Assembly (NCBI GenBank): GCA_027587225.1
Contig: JAPDDQ010000001.1
Location: 496,001 to 560,000 of the forward strand
Direction: 5' to 3'
DNA from: Solirubrobacter taibaiensis
Lineage (GTDB): Bacteria > Actinomycetota > Thermoleophilia > Solirubrobacterales > Solirubrobacteraceae
DNA length: 64,000 bases
Positions 23,188-30,207 of this stretch are shown one piece after another. Each line of letters opens with the position of its first letter. Within the stretch, counting starts at the first letter, position 1. Below the pieces are notes generated by a model. The model saw nothing but the letters and a program-made list of their open reading frames with translations, was not told the DNA's origin and searched no databases. The translations under genes were made by a program, and so were the position numbers.

Positions 23188-23654
23188 CGACCGAAACACC
23201 CGACCTCTTCATCTCGCGCGTGTTCGACGCGCCCCGGGCCCTCGTGTACCGGGCGTTCACCGACCCGGAGCAGCTGGCGGCCTGGTGGGGGCCGACCGGC
23301 AGCGTGCGGCCGCTCGACGAGATGGAGTTCGACGTCCGATCCGGCGGCCACCAGCGGTTCGTGCAGGTGTTCCCGGACGACCCTTCCATCCGGGCAGAGG
23401 TGCACATCGACCTCGCCGACGTCGCCGAGGGCAGGGTGCTCGACGGCGTGATGCGCATACGTGGCCGCCTTCCGGGTGGCTTCGAGACGTTCGAGACACG
23501 CTTCCGATTCGAGTTCTTCGACGAGCCCGACGGGCGCACCCGCCTCGAAGTGCGCCAGTGGCTGCCGGCGCACGTCACCGGAGCAACACAGGAGGGCTGG
23601 CGCCAGAGCTTCGCCGCACTCGACGCCCTCCTGGCGACGACGGCGGTGTCGTGA
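23184..23654 (+). CDS. SRPBCC/AHSA1-like protein
   Basis: A 156-aa protein coupled to the ArsR gene. FISRVFDAPRALVYRAFTDPEQLAAWWGP is the typical START/AHSA1 N-terminus. The end, RTRLEVRQWLPAHVTGATQEGWRQSFAALDALLA, is the family's C-terminal helix, which closes the hydrophobic pocket. Such proteins bind hydrophobic ligands. ArsR-SRPBCC pairs are common in actinobacteria, and the regulator probably controls this operon, which continues with the RibD-like gene. Confidence 0.88.
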   Translation: MTTETPDLFISRVFDAPRALVYRAFTDPEQLAAWWGPTGSVRPLDEMEFDVRSGGHQRFVQVFPDDPSIRAEVHIDLADVAEGRVLDGVMRIRGRLPGGFETFETRFRFEFFDEPDGRTRLEVRQWLPAHVTGATQEGWRQSFAALDALLATTAVS

Positions 23655-23721
23655 GCGTGATCGAGGACGAACACGGCCGCCTCGGCTGCATCTGGGCGAC
23701 CGCAACAAGGGAGACATCTCG

Positions 23722-24291
23722 ATGAGACCACTTCGATACTCGATCAACGTCACGCTCGACGGCTGCTGCCATCACGAGGCAGGGCTCCCCCCGGACGAGC
23801 ACTCGATGCGCTACTGGACCGCTGAGATGGAACGAGCCGATGCCCTGCTCTTCGGCCGGGTGACCTACGAGATGATGGAGTCGGCGTGGCGGCGACCGGC
23901 CGCGGGAACGTGGCCCGACTGGATGGATGAGTGGCAGATCCCGTTCGCCGAGGCCATCGACCGGGCGAAGAAGTACGTCGTGTCGAGCACGCTGAGCGAG
24001 GTCAGTTGGAATGCCGAGCTGGTGCGGGGCGACTTGGGACAAGCGGTTCAGCGGCTCAAGCAGGAGCCGGGTGTGGGCCTGTGGGTGGGTGGCGTGACGC
24101 TTCCGCTGGCGTTGGCGGATCTCGGACTGATCGACGAATACGAGTTCCTCGTGCAGCCGGTCCTTGCCGGGCATGGGCCTTCGTTGCTCGCTGGTCTGCG
24201 TGAGCGCATCCAGCTCGAGCTCATGGATCGCCAGGAGTTCCGGTCGGGGGCGGTCGCCTCGCGATTCCGACCCGCGCGAGTTACGGCTTGA
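23722..24291 (+). CDS. Dihydrofolate reductase-like (RibD C-terminal) protein
   Basis: A 189-aa protein from ATG 23722, with GGGAGA 8-13 nt upstream. MRPLRYSINVTLDGCCHHEAG opens the RibD C-terminal/DHFR fold. Then come ADALLFGRVTYEMMES, which binds the pyridine nucleotide, KYVVSST, and VGLWVGGVTLPLALADLGLIDEYEFLVQPVLAGHGPSLLAG. Members reduce pteridine or flavin-type substrates, but many have unknown roles. It lies 67 nt after the SRPBCC gene, probably in the same transcript. Confidence 0.88.
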   Translation: MRPLRYSINVTLDGCCHHEAGLPPDEHSMRYWTAEMERADALLFGRVTYEMMESAWRRPAAGTWPDWMDEWQIPFAEAIDRAKKYVVSSTLSEVSWNAELVRGDLGQAVQRLKQEPGVGLWVGGVTLPLALADLGLIDEYEFLVQPVLAGHGPSLLAGLRERIQLELMDRQEFRSGAVASRFRPARVTA

Positions 24292-24489
24292 CGCGCGGGC
24301 GTCCTCAACTCTCGTCCTGCCGTCCGTCTCCCCAGTGGCATGGATCATTCTCGCCGCCGTGATTTGGCTTGGGCGGCAGGCCGGGCTGCTTTGCCTATGA
24401 GTTGTTCGGACGCGTGCTGAACGAGTTGGGTTACGAACAGCCAGCGAGACCGCCGCTGCCTCCTGGAGTCGTTCGCAGCGAGCGCGGTC

Positions 24490-24528
24490 TCGAAGGAGCG
24501 CCTATCGACGATGTCGCTCCTCTAGGGA
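24490..24528 (+). repeat. 38-bp cassette-type repeat, copy 16
   Basis: The TCGACG core is at 24505-24510, in CGAAGGAGCGCCTATCGACGA followed by TGTCGCTCCTC. It abuts the 3' end of the minus-strand membrane gene (stop near 24522). The peptide reading is EGAPIDDVAPLG. Confidence 0.65.
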
Positions 24529-24812
24529 GTCTGCCGTCGGTCGGCGATGACCCCCAGCCGGCGGAAGACGCTGCCGATCAAGAATGTGAGCGGAACGACC
24601 GCGATCAGGATCGCAAAACCGAGGGGCGAGAACGGCGTCGTCTCGAACAGGATGAACGCCAGCATCACCGGCACGAAACTCGCGATCCAGACCTTCCAGA
24701 AATCTCGCCATGGCCTCGACTTCGGGGCCTGCCGGCTGAGCAGCCGCCAGAGCTCCGGGTAGCTCTCGCGAAGCGGCTCGCCCTCGAGGTCGACGACGGG
24801 TCGGAACGCCAC
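24522..24812 (-). CDS. Small membrane protein
   Basis: A 96-aa protein. A cytoplasmic N-terminus of ~40 residues (MAFRPVVDLEGEPLRESYPELW) precedes helix 1 (WIASFVPVMLAFILFETTPF) and helix 2 (LGFAILIAVVPLTFLIGSVF), with a short basic tail (RRLGVIADRRQTP). Two-helix hairpin topology. It is bracketed by repeat copies 16 and 17. No family is recognised. Confidence 0.6.
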   Translation of the reverse strand: MAFRPVVDLEGEPLRESYPELWRLLSRQAPKSRPWRDFWKVWIASFVPVMLAFILFETTPFSPLGFAILIAVVPLTFLIGSVFRRLGVIADRRQTP

Positions 24813-24860
24813 GCGGACGCTGTACCCGCGTGGCGGAAAGACACTCGCGACGCGCGTGAC

Positions 24861-24905
24861 GCAAGGTAGTCAACTTCGACGAAGGGAGTGCCGTTCGACG
24901 AGGCG
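24861..24905 (+). repeat. 38-bp cassette-type repeat, copy 17, with second core
   Basis: TCGACG at 24876-24881 recurs at 24895-24900. The left half is GCAAGGTAGTCAACT. It abuts the stop of the endonuclease V remnant. The peptide readings are KVVNFDEGSAV and, for the second core, VPFDEALKW. Confidence 0.65.
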
Positions 24906-24906
24906 C

Positions 24907-25230
24907 TCAAGTGGTTCCTCGCGCGTTGCCGGGGCGGGTGAGTTGGTCTACGCGACGCAGAGCGTCTGGGAGGCGGTACGTGCCGGCCATCTCGCGCACG
25001 AGCGCAGCGGCCGTGGATGCCTCCAGGCCCGCTGCGGTGACGTACAGCGGGCGTGTGGATCGACCTCGCAGCACCGGGATGGCGTGCGTCGCCGAACGAA
25101 ACGCAGACTTGGCGACTCCCACGATCGGTACTCCGAGAGCTTCGTGTGCGTACGACCCCAGCCCCGGCCGCCCTGAAGGGCCAGGTCGAGTCAGCTTGCC
25201 CGGAGCACGCCGATGCCTCGTATCGCGCAC
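24907..25230 (-). pseudogene. 5'-truncated endonuclease V
   Basis: The last ~90 residues match the C-terminal half of endonuclease V (repair of deaminated DNA). RPGLGSYAHEALGVPIVGVAKSAFR holds the conserved G-V-A-K-S. Then come VLRGRSTRPLYVTAAGLE, AAALVREMAGTYRLPDALRRVDQLTR and a stop. Upstream of about 25173 homology-like sequence ends abruptly, and no frame encodes the N-terminal half (~110 aa) with the catalytic aspartate. The nearest initiator, a GTG at 25230, adds only unrelated residues. I take it as a dead fragment cut at about 25175. Repeat copy 17 abuts its stop. Confidence 0.65.
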
Positions 25231-25528
25231 TGGTTCGCTCAGAGCACCTCGGCGAGCGGCTCTCGCAGAGCACCCGTGGCGACGAGAGCAGCGGCGCGTC
25301 GCTCATCGCGGCGTAGCCCCGACCGCACGACACCCAGCAGGTCCCGCGAAGCGGCAGATAACGTGCCTGCGTTGGCGCGTTCTCGGAAACTCGGGGTTCG
25401 CATGTCGGAGCTTCAGGACCCATCGGTTCGAGCTCTGCCGGTGAGGGACGCCGCGGCAGACGCACCGCACGCCTGCGCGGCGGTCGGCCAGCCGCGCCGA
25501 AGTGGCGTTTCTCGACGGATCGGCATCT
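25174..25528. other. Stretch without a convincing intact gene
   Basis: Between the break in the endonuclease V fragment and repeat copy 18 the frames are arginine- and serine-rich and look like shadows. I see no start signals, hairpins or RNA gene. Confidence 0.35.
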
Positions 25529-25536
25529 CTAGTCGC
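25497..25536 (+). repeat. 38-bp cassette-type repeat, copy 18
   Basis: The TCGACG core is at 25512-25517, in CCGAAGTGGCGTTTCTCGACGG followed by ATCGGCATCTCTAGTCGCGG. It overlaps the 3' end of the minus-strand gene at 25529. The peptide reading is EVAFLDGSASLVA. Confidence 0.65.
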
Positions 25537-25789
25537 GGCGAGGTCCTTCCCAAGCGGAATCCGACTCACGTTCATGTCGCCGGCGACGCAGCTCGCGGTG
25601 CCGAGCCGCAGTCTGTGCACGCCGACGATCGAACCGGGCCATCAGCGTCCAGAAGACTCCGGCGCCAAGGATCGCGAGACTTGGCCACCCCAGGCCGCTG
25701 ATGACCGCGACCGCAAACAGCGGAACTGACACGACCGCAGCGACCACGTCGAACCAATAGGCGCCCACCCAGAAACGAGACACATTCAT
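25529..25789 (-). CDS. Small two-helix membrane protein
   Basis: An 86-aa protein, ATG 25789 (MNVSRFWVGAYWFDVVAAVV). It has two closely spaced helices (WFDVVAAVVSVPLFAVAVI and WPSLAILGAGVFWTLMA), then a long strongly basic tail (RFDRRRAQTAARHRELRRRRHERE) that must stay in the cytoplasm. The frame remains open upstream of the ATG but with unlikely composition. The role is unknown. Confidence 0.6.
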   Translation of the reverse strand: MNVSRFWVGAYWFDVVAAVVSVPLFAVAVISGLGWPSLAILGAGVFWTLMARFDRRRAQTAARHRELRRRRHERESDSAWEGPRRD

Positions 25790-25794
25790 CGGAC

Positions 25795-25923
25795 TCAGCG
25801 ACGCATGGCTTTGACGGTGGCTGGATCGGGAAACCGAGCGTGGTTCAAGAGCACCAAGTCGTCGAGATACCCGTCGTAGACGTGAAGCATCATCCAGAGC
25901 TTGCCGTGACCCCGGGCTTCCGC
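25795..25923 (-). pseudogene. C-terminal gene remnant
   Basis: About 42 codons ending in a stop read AEARGHGKLWMMLHVYDGYL, then DDLVLLNHARFPDPATVKAM. Strand-like alternation and a D-x-Y-L-D-D-L turn look like the end of a small immunity-type domain. Upstream, the same frame runs into the start region of the 25952 gene on the opposite strand and loses its protein character. It is probably a truncated leftover. Confidence 0.4.
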
Positions 25924-25951
25924 GGCACTTCGGATTGCGATGATGGGAGCG

Positions 25952-28387
25952 ATGGACCACCTGACCCTGTACGAGCGGCTGATGTGGGACGCCATCAAGC
26001 AGGACGAAGCGGTCGCCTGGATCGACGACAGCCTGTACGTCGATGACCGCATGTGCACCATGGTCAAGGACGGCCGGATCGTCCTGTGGTTCGACGAGGA
26101 TCGCGTCGCGGACCTGGTCGCTCAGGGCCTCGGGGTGGTCTACCACGGGGTCCCCACCCGAGATTGGCTCGTCGTCGATCCTCGCGCGGACGAGGCGACC
26201 GTCCGCCAGTTGTTCAGCGAAGCGACCGCGGACCGGAACGTCCCGCGAGCCGCCCTCGTCAGGTTCGTGAAGGAGATCGGGGCCGAGATCCGTGCGCTAC
26301 CGGTGCTGAGCAACCCGGACTGGGACACGTACTCGATGGTGGCCGAGGTGTCTGGCGGCTCCGTGAGGGTCGCGGCGTTCCGATACACCGAGACGGGATC
26401 ACCGGTGCCCACCGCAGCACCCCAGAACGACGATTTGATCTGGGATCTACACGGCAAGACCTTCGGCGGCGACGGAAGACCGTGGGACCTTGTGCTCGTG
26501 AAGATCCGTCGCGACGCCCCCGGCGCGCGGGTGACGTTCTCGTCTGGCGAGGCCGCCGACGCGTGGCGGGTGAACCCGGAGAACATGGACCGCCTTCCGG
26601 AGTCGCTGCGGTGGCTGCCCGGGGAGCTTCCGGAGCCGCGGCAACCCTCGACCGCCAGCGTGGCCGAGCTCGCGCAGGCGATCGCCGCCGACATCTTGGC
26701 GCTCCCGGAACTGAGCGCCCCGGATTGGGACACGTTCGCGATGGTGGCCGAGGTCTCGGACGTCTCGGTGTCGATGTCTGCCTTCCGGTACGCCGAGTTG
26801 GGACCACCGGTGCCCACCCCAGCACCCGACTGCTTCGACCTGTTCAGGGATTTGCGCGACAAGACCCGCGGCACCGGCGGGGAGGCGTGGGACGCGGTCC
26901 TCGTGAAGCTGCACCGCGACACCGCGAGCCTGGTGATGGACTTCGCATCCGGCGAGGCGGCCGACGCGTGGCACGTGACACCGCAGAACCTCACCCAGGT
27001 CCGTGAGGCGCTCCGCCCGCACCGCGAGGACTTCCGTGCGTCCGAAGCAGTCGAGGACATCGTCAAACCGGTCCATTCCCGGTTCGGGCCGGTCCGCGCG
27101 GAGGTCCCGCTGCTGTCCGCGCCGGTGCACACCAACGAGGACGTCAACCTGGTCATCGGCGACCGGACGAACACCACCGTGACCGAGGCCGCTTGGCCCG
27201 AGGTCGCTCAGCACGCACAGGCGGTCTGGGCGGGGAGGGCGGTCAACGGCGGGCTTGGATTGCTGGTGCGGGCCAATCGTTTCGATCCGGCGACCCGGGT
27301 GATCAACTACGAGGCGATCGGCGTGGTCCGGATGAGCGAACTCGCCAAGCGCCCTGACGGCGGCTACCAAGCGCGGCTGGAGGCGGTGCCGGTCGGCGCG
27401 ACCGGCGATCTCGACGGGGTCGTCGCTCGGGCGGACCTGGAGGATCTGCTGCGCCGGGTCGCCGATCGCGACCCCGCCTTCGTCACCGGCTGGCGACGGT
27501 CGGGGATGCGGCCGCCGTCGGAGGTGACGGACCTGGGGTTCCGCGACGTGGGGGAGGACCTGCTGCGCCGGTTGGCGATGCCGCTGTCGACCCGGATAGA
27601 GCTGGTGACTCGGCCCGAACGCGACCGATTCCAGGCGTTGATCGACCAACTCCGGGAGATCGCGGACGGGGCGCCGCCGCAGCCCGAGACGGCACAGCGG
27701 CTCGATCGCCCGCTGATCGACCTGCCGTCGCACGAGACCCCGGTGATCGTCGCGAACATCTGGCTCACGCCGGGCAACGTGTCGACCATCAACGCCAGCG
27801 CCAAAATCAGCGCCGAGGGCTTCGCGGCGGGCTGGCTCGCGTTCACCACCACCCTGACCGTGGGGCAGGCGGTGATGGCGACCCGCCCAGTACGCCGCTC
27901 GGAGACCGCCGACGCGGATGGCTGGTACGCCCTGACCACCGACCAGATCTGGCCCGCGATCATTCGGACGGTGACGCGCAATGAGGCGGGCCGCAACCTC
28001 ATCACCTTGGCTCCCGCCCCATCGGCGGCGGAGGCCGCCGGTCAGGGGCTGCCGGCGCCGGGCGATCAACGAGAACGCCTCTCCGCGTACCTCGAGCTGC
28101 TCCGTCGAGCGTACGCACGCAACACTCGCGTGGTCGGCACCGCCTCCGGCTCGGCGTACCGGTTGTGGCAGGCGGGCCGCTTCACCTCGCTGCGAGCGCT
28201 GATGTCCTGGCAGATCGGACAGCTGGGATTCGGAGCGCAAGCGGTGCTGGACCTGCAGGCGATCGCCTGGCCCGACCGCCTGCGCGCACTCACCCTGGTG
28301 CTGCAGGAAGTGGCGGACGGGCGCCCGCTCGCCGAGGTGACGGCCGAGGCTGCCGGAATCGCGACAGCAGCGTTGCTCGAGACCTGA
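25952..28387 (+). CDS. Large protein with two tandem YezG-like immunity-type domains
   Basis: An 811-aa soluble protein. I use ATG 25952 (MDHLTLYERLMWDAIK), with GGGAG 4-8 nt before it; ATGs at 25940 and 25943 are alternatives. An N-terminal part of ~95 residues (WFDEDRVADLVAQGLGVVYHG) precedes two similar units ~135 residues apart. Each has A-L-P-x-L-S-x-P-D-W-D-T-x, then MVAEVS, FRY, V-P-T, a W-D or F-D segment, LVK, and SGEAADAW. The W-D-T, acidic and F-x-S-G-E-A pattern resembles YezG-type immunity proteins. The C-terminal ~440 residues have no recognised domain; one section (VIVANIWLTPGNVSTINASAK, then QAVMATRPVRRSE) is beta-rich. It has no signal peptide. Confidence 0.75.
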   Translation: MDHLTLYERLMWDAIKQDEAVAWIDDSLYVDDRMCTMVKDGRIVLWFDEDRVADLVAQGLGVVYHGVPTRDWLVVDPRADEATVRQLFSEATADRNVPRAALVRFVKEIGAEIRALPVLSNPDWDTYSMVAEVSGGSVRVAAFRYTETGSPVPTAAPQNDDLIWDLHGKTFGGDGRPWDLVLVKIRRDAPGARVTFSSGEAADAWRVNPENMDRLPESLRWLPGELPEPRQPSTASVAELAQAIAADILALPELSAPDWDTFAMVAEVSDVSVSMSAFRYAELGPPVPTPAPDCFDLFRDLRDKTRGTGGEAWDAVLVKLHRDTASLVMDFASGEAADAWHVTPQNLTQVREALRPHREDFRASEAVEDIVKPVHSRFGPVRAEVPLLSAPVHTNEDVNLVIGDRTNTTVTEAAWPEVAQHAQAVWAGRAVNGGLGLLVRANRFDPATRVINYEAIGVVRMSELAKRPDGGYQARLEAVPVGATGDLDGVVARADLEDLLRRVADRDPAFVTGWRRSGMRPPSEVTDLGFRDVGEDLLRRLAMPLSTRIELVTRPERDRFQALIDQLREIADGAPPQPETAQRLDRPLIDLPSHETPVIVANIWLTPGNVSTINASAKISAEGFAAGWLAFTTTLTVGQAVMATRPVRRSETADADGWYALTTDQIWPAIIRTVTRNEAGRNLITLAPAPSAAEAAGQGLPAPGDQRERLSAYLELLRRAYARNTRVVGTASGSAYRLWQAGRFTSLRALMSWQIGQLGFGAQAVLDLQAIAWPDRLRALTLVLQEVADGRPLAEVTAEAAGIATAALLET

Positions 28388-28579
28388 ACGGCATCTGCGT
28401 CTACGCGCGCTCTCCAGGAAGCTGCCGTCATCGGGGCGAGCGATGATCGTGGCTGCGGCGCCCGTGCTTGCTCCTCCTGCGGTCGAACGCGGAGAGCACG
28501 CCGGCTCCGACCTGGGACGGAGACGAGGTTCAGTCCCGCGGCCGATGACGGCGACGCCGGCGGCCTCGATCCTCAAAGC

Positions 28580-29491
28580 GTGCCCAACGAGAACACCCAG
28601 CCCGCCATCACGGTCGAGGGCCTGACGAAGCGCTACGGCGAGCTCACAGCGGTCGACGACCTGTCGTTCAGCGTGCGCCGAGGTGCAGTGACCGGTTTCT
28701 TGGGCCCGAACGGAGCGGGCAAGACGACGGCGCTGAAGGCGATCGTCGGGATTGCCCGCCCGACCGCCGGACGCGCATTGATCAACGGCACGCCCGTCGA
28801 GGCCGCGCACCCCGATGCACGCTCGCTCGGCGTCTACATCGAGCCGACCGGCGCCCATCCGGGCCGCTCCGCACACAACCACCTGCGCTCGCTCGCGGCG
28901 CTGGCCGGTCTGCCGGCCGACCGTGTCGCCGAAGTGCTGGACCTGGTCGGGCTCGCCGAGGCGGCGCGCCGCCGCGTGGCAACGTACTCCCTCGGCATGC
29001 GCCAGCGGCTCGGGCTGGCGGCTGCGCTGCTCGGCGACCCGGCGACGCTGGTGTTGGACGAGCCGCTCAACGGCCTCGATCCCCAGGGCATTCGCTGGCT
29101 ACGCACGTTCCTGCGCGAACGGGCGGCGGCGGGCGGCACGGTGCTGCTGTCCAGCCACGTCCTGACGGAGGCCGCGCAGACCGTCGACGACGTGGTCGTC
29201 ATCCACCACGGCCGGCTCGCGTTCGAAGGCGCGATCGGCGAGCTGACCCGGCTCGGAGGCAGCCGGGTGGCGGCGGGCACGCCGAATCCCGAGCGGCTCG
29301 CCGCCGCCGTCCGCGAGGCCGGCGGGCGGGCGCAGCTCGAGGGCACCCGGGTGCTGATCGAGGGGATGGACGCGGCGCAGGTGGGGGAGCTGGCCCATCG
29401 CGAGCGCGTGAGCCTGCACGAGCTCGCGTCCGATGACGCGTCGCTCGAGCAGGTGTTCTTTAGCCTGACCGGAGAAATGGAGGCGGCATGA
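28580..29491 (+). CDS. ABC transporter ATP-binding protein
   Basis: A 303-aa ATPase (GTG start). Walker A is GPNGAGKTTAL, the Q-loop region is near GVYIEPTGAHPG, the signature is YSLGMRQRLG, Walker B is ATLVLDEPLNGLDPQGI, and the switch His is in LLSSHVLTEAA. The extra ~80 C-terminal residues (GGSRVAAGTPNPERLAAAV onward) are the accessory domain of drug or bacitracin-type exporters. It is the first gene of a four-gene operon in which each stop overlaps the next start by 4 nt. Confidence 0.93.
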   Translation: MPNENTQPAITVEGLTKRYGELTAVDDLSFSVRRGAVTGFLGPNGAGKTTALKAIVGIARPTAGRALINGTPVEAAHPDARSLGVYIEPTGAHPGRSAHNHLRSLAALAGLPADRVAEVLDLVGLAEAARRRVATYSLGMRQRLGLAAALLGDPATLVLDEPLNGLDPQGIRWLRTFLRERAAAGGTVLLSSHVLTEAAQTVDDVVVIHHGRLAFEGAIGELTRLGGSRVAAGTPNPERLAAAVREAGGRAQLEGTRVLIEGMDAAQVGELAHRERVSLHELASDDASLEQVFFSLTGEMEAA

Positions 29492-30207
29492 CCACGCTGA
29501 TCAGAGGTGAGCTGATCAAGGCCACCACGACGCGGACGATCTTCGCCTATGGCGCGATGGCCGTCGCGCTGGCGGTCGGGCAGGTGCTGCTGTTGATCCT
29601 GCCGGCGTGGGACGCCCCGATGTCGCTGGCCCACAAGACCCAGTCGATCGCCGGGCTGCCGCTGATGGTCCTGCTGCTCGGAATCGTCGGCGCCGCCGGC
29701 GAATACCGGCACCGGACGGCCGCGCCCGCCACGCTCGTCGCCGGTCGCGACGGCGGGTCCCTGCTGCTCGCGCGGGCGAGCGCCTACGCTGCCGCGGCGG
29801 TCGCGGTGGCCGCGCTCGCGACGACCGTGACGCTGGCGGTCGGCCTGCCGCTGCTGGCCGCTCGGCGCGGCCCGGAGGTGGGCGCGGGTGACGTCGCGCT
29901 CGTCGCCGGCGGGACCCTCGTCGCCGCGGCGCTGATGGGCGCGCTTGGGGTTGCGCTAGGGGCGCTCGTACGCAACCAGGTCGTCGCCGTCACCGGCACG
30001 CTGGTCGCGATCTTCATCGTGCTCCCGCCACTTCGGGCGATCAACCCGACGGCCCTCGACGTGACGCCGTTCGGCGCCGCGCAGGGCGTCGCCGGGGCCG
30101 GGCTGGAGACCCTGTCCATCGGCGCGGCGGGCGTGGTCCTCGTGGGCTGGACGGCGGCGGCGCTCATCGCCGCGGTCCTCACGGAAAGGCGGCGCGACGT
30201 CGCATGA
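29488..30207 (+). CDS. ABC-2-type transporter permease
   Basis: A 239-aa membrane protein with six predicted helices, beginning MTTLIRGELIKATTTRTIFAYGAMAVALAVG. It has GEYRHRTAAPATLVAGRDGG, a conserved cytoplasmic coupling segment of this permease type (E-Y-R-x-x-T). Start and stop overlap the neighbours by 4 nt, giving coupled translation with the ATPase and the kinase. The substrate is unknown, and the sensor kinase downstream probably regulates the exporter. Confidence 0.9.
   Translation: MTTLIRGELIKATTTRTIFAYGAMAVALAVGQVLLLILPAWDAPMSLAHKTQSIAGLPLMVLLLGIVGAAGEYRHRTAAPATLVAGRDGGSLLLARASAYAAAAVAVAALATTVTLAVGLPLLAARRGPEVGAGDVALVAGGTLVAAALMGALGVALGALVRNQVVAVTGTLVAIFIVLPPLRAINPTALDVTPFGAAQGVAGAGLETLSIGAAGVVLVGWTAAALIAAVLTERRRDVA

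Noticed and set aside
24369..24489. Protein-like stretch CFAYELFGRVLNELGYEQP upstream of repeat copy 16
   Set aside because: Possibly another gene tail, but too short, without a start, and not supported by a recognisable family.
611..25536. Integron attC sites
   Set aside because: The repeats lack the GTTRRRY/RYYYAAC core pair and the long imperfect palindrome of attC, and no integrase gene is in the window. The comparison with cassettes is by layout only.
611..25536. CRISPR array
   Set aside because: Units between repeats are 300-700 bp genes or more, not uniform short spacers, and the repeats vary too much.
26447..28882. An 811-aa minus-strand frame
   Set aside because: Antisense shadow of the tandem-immunity protein; composition dominated by Arg and Gly.
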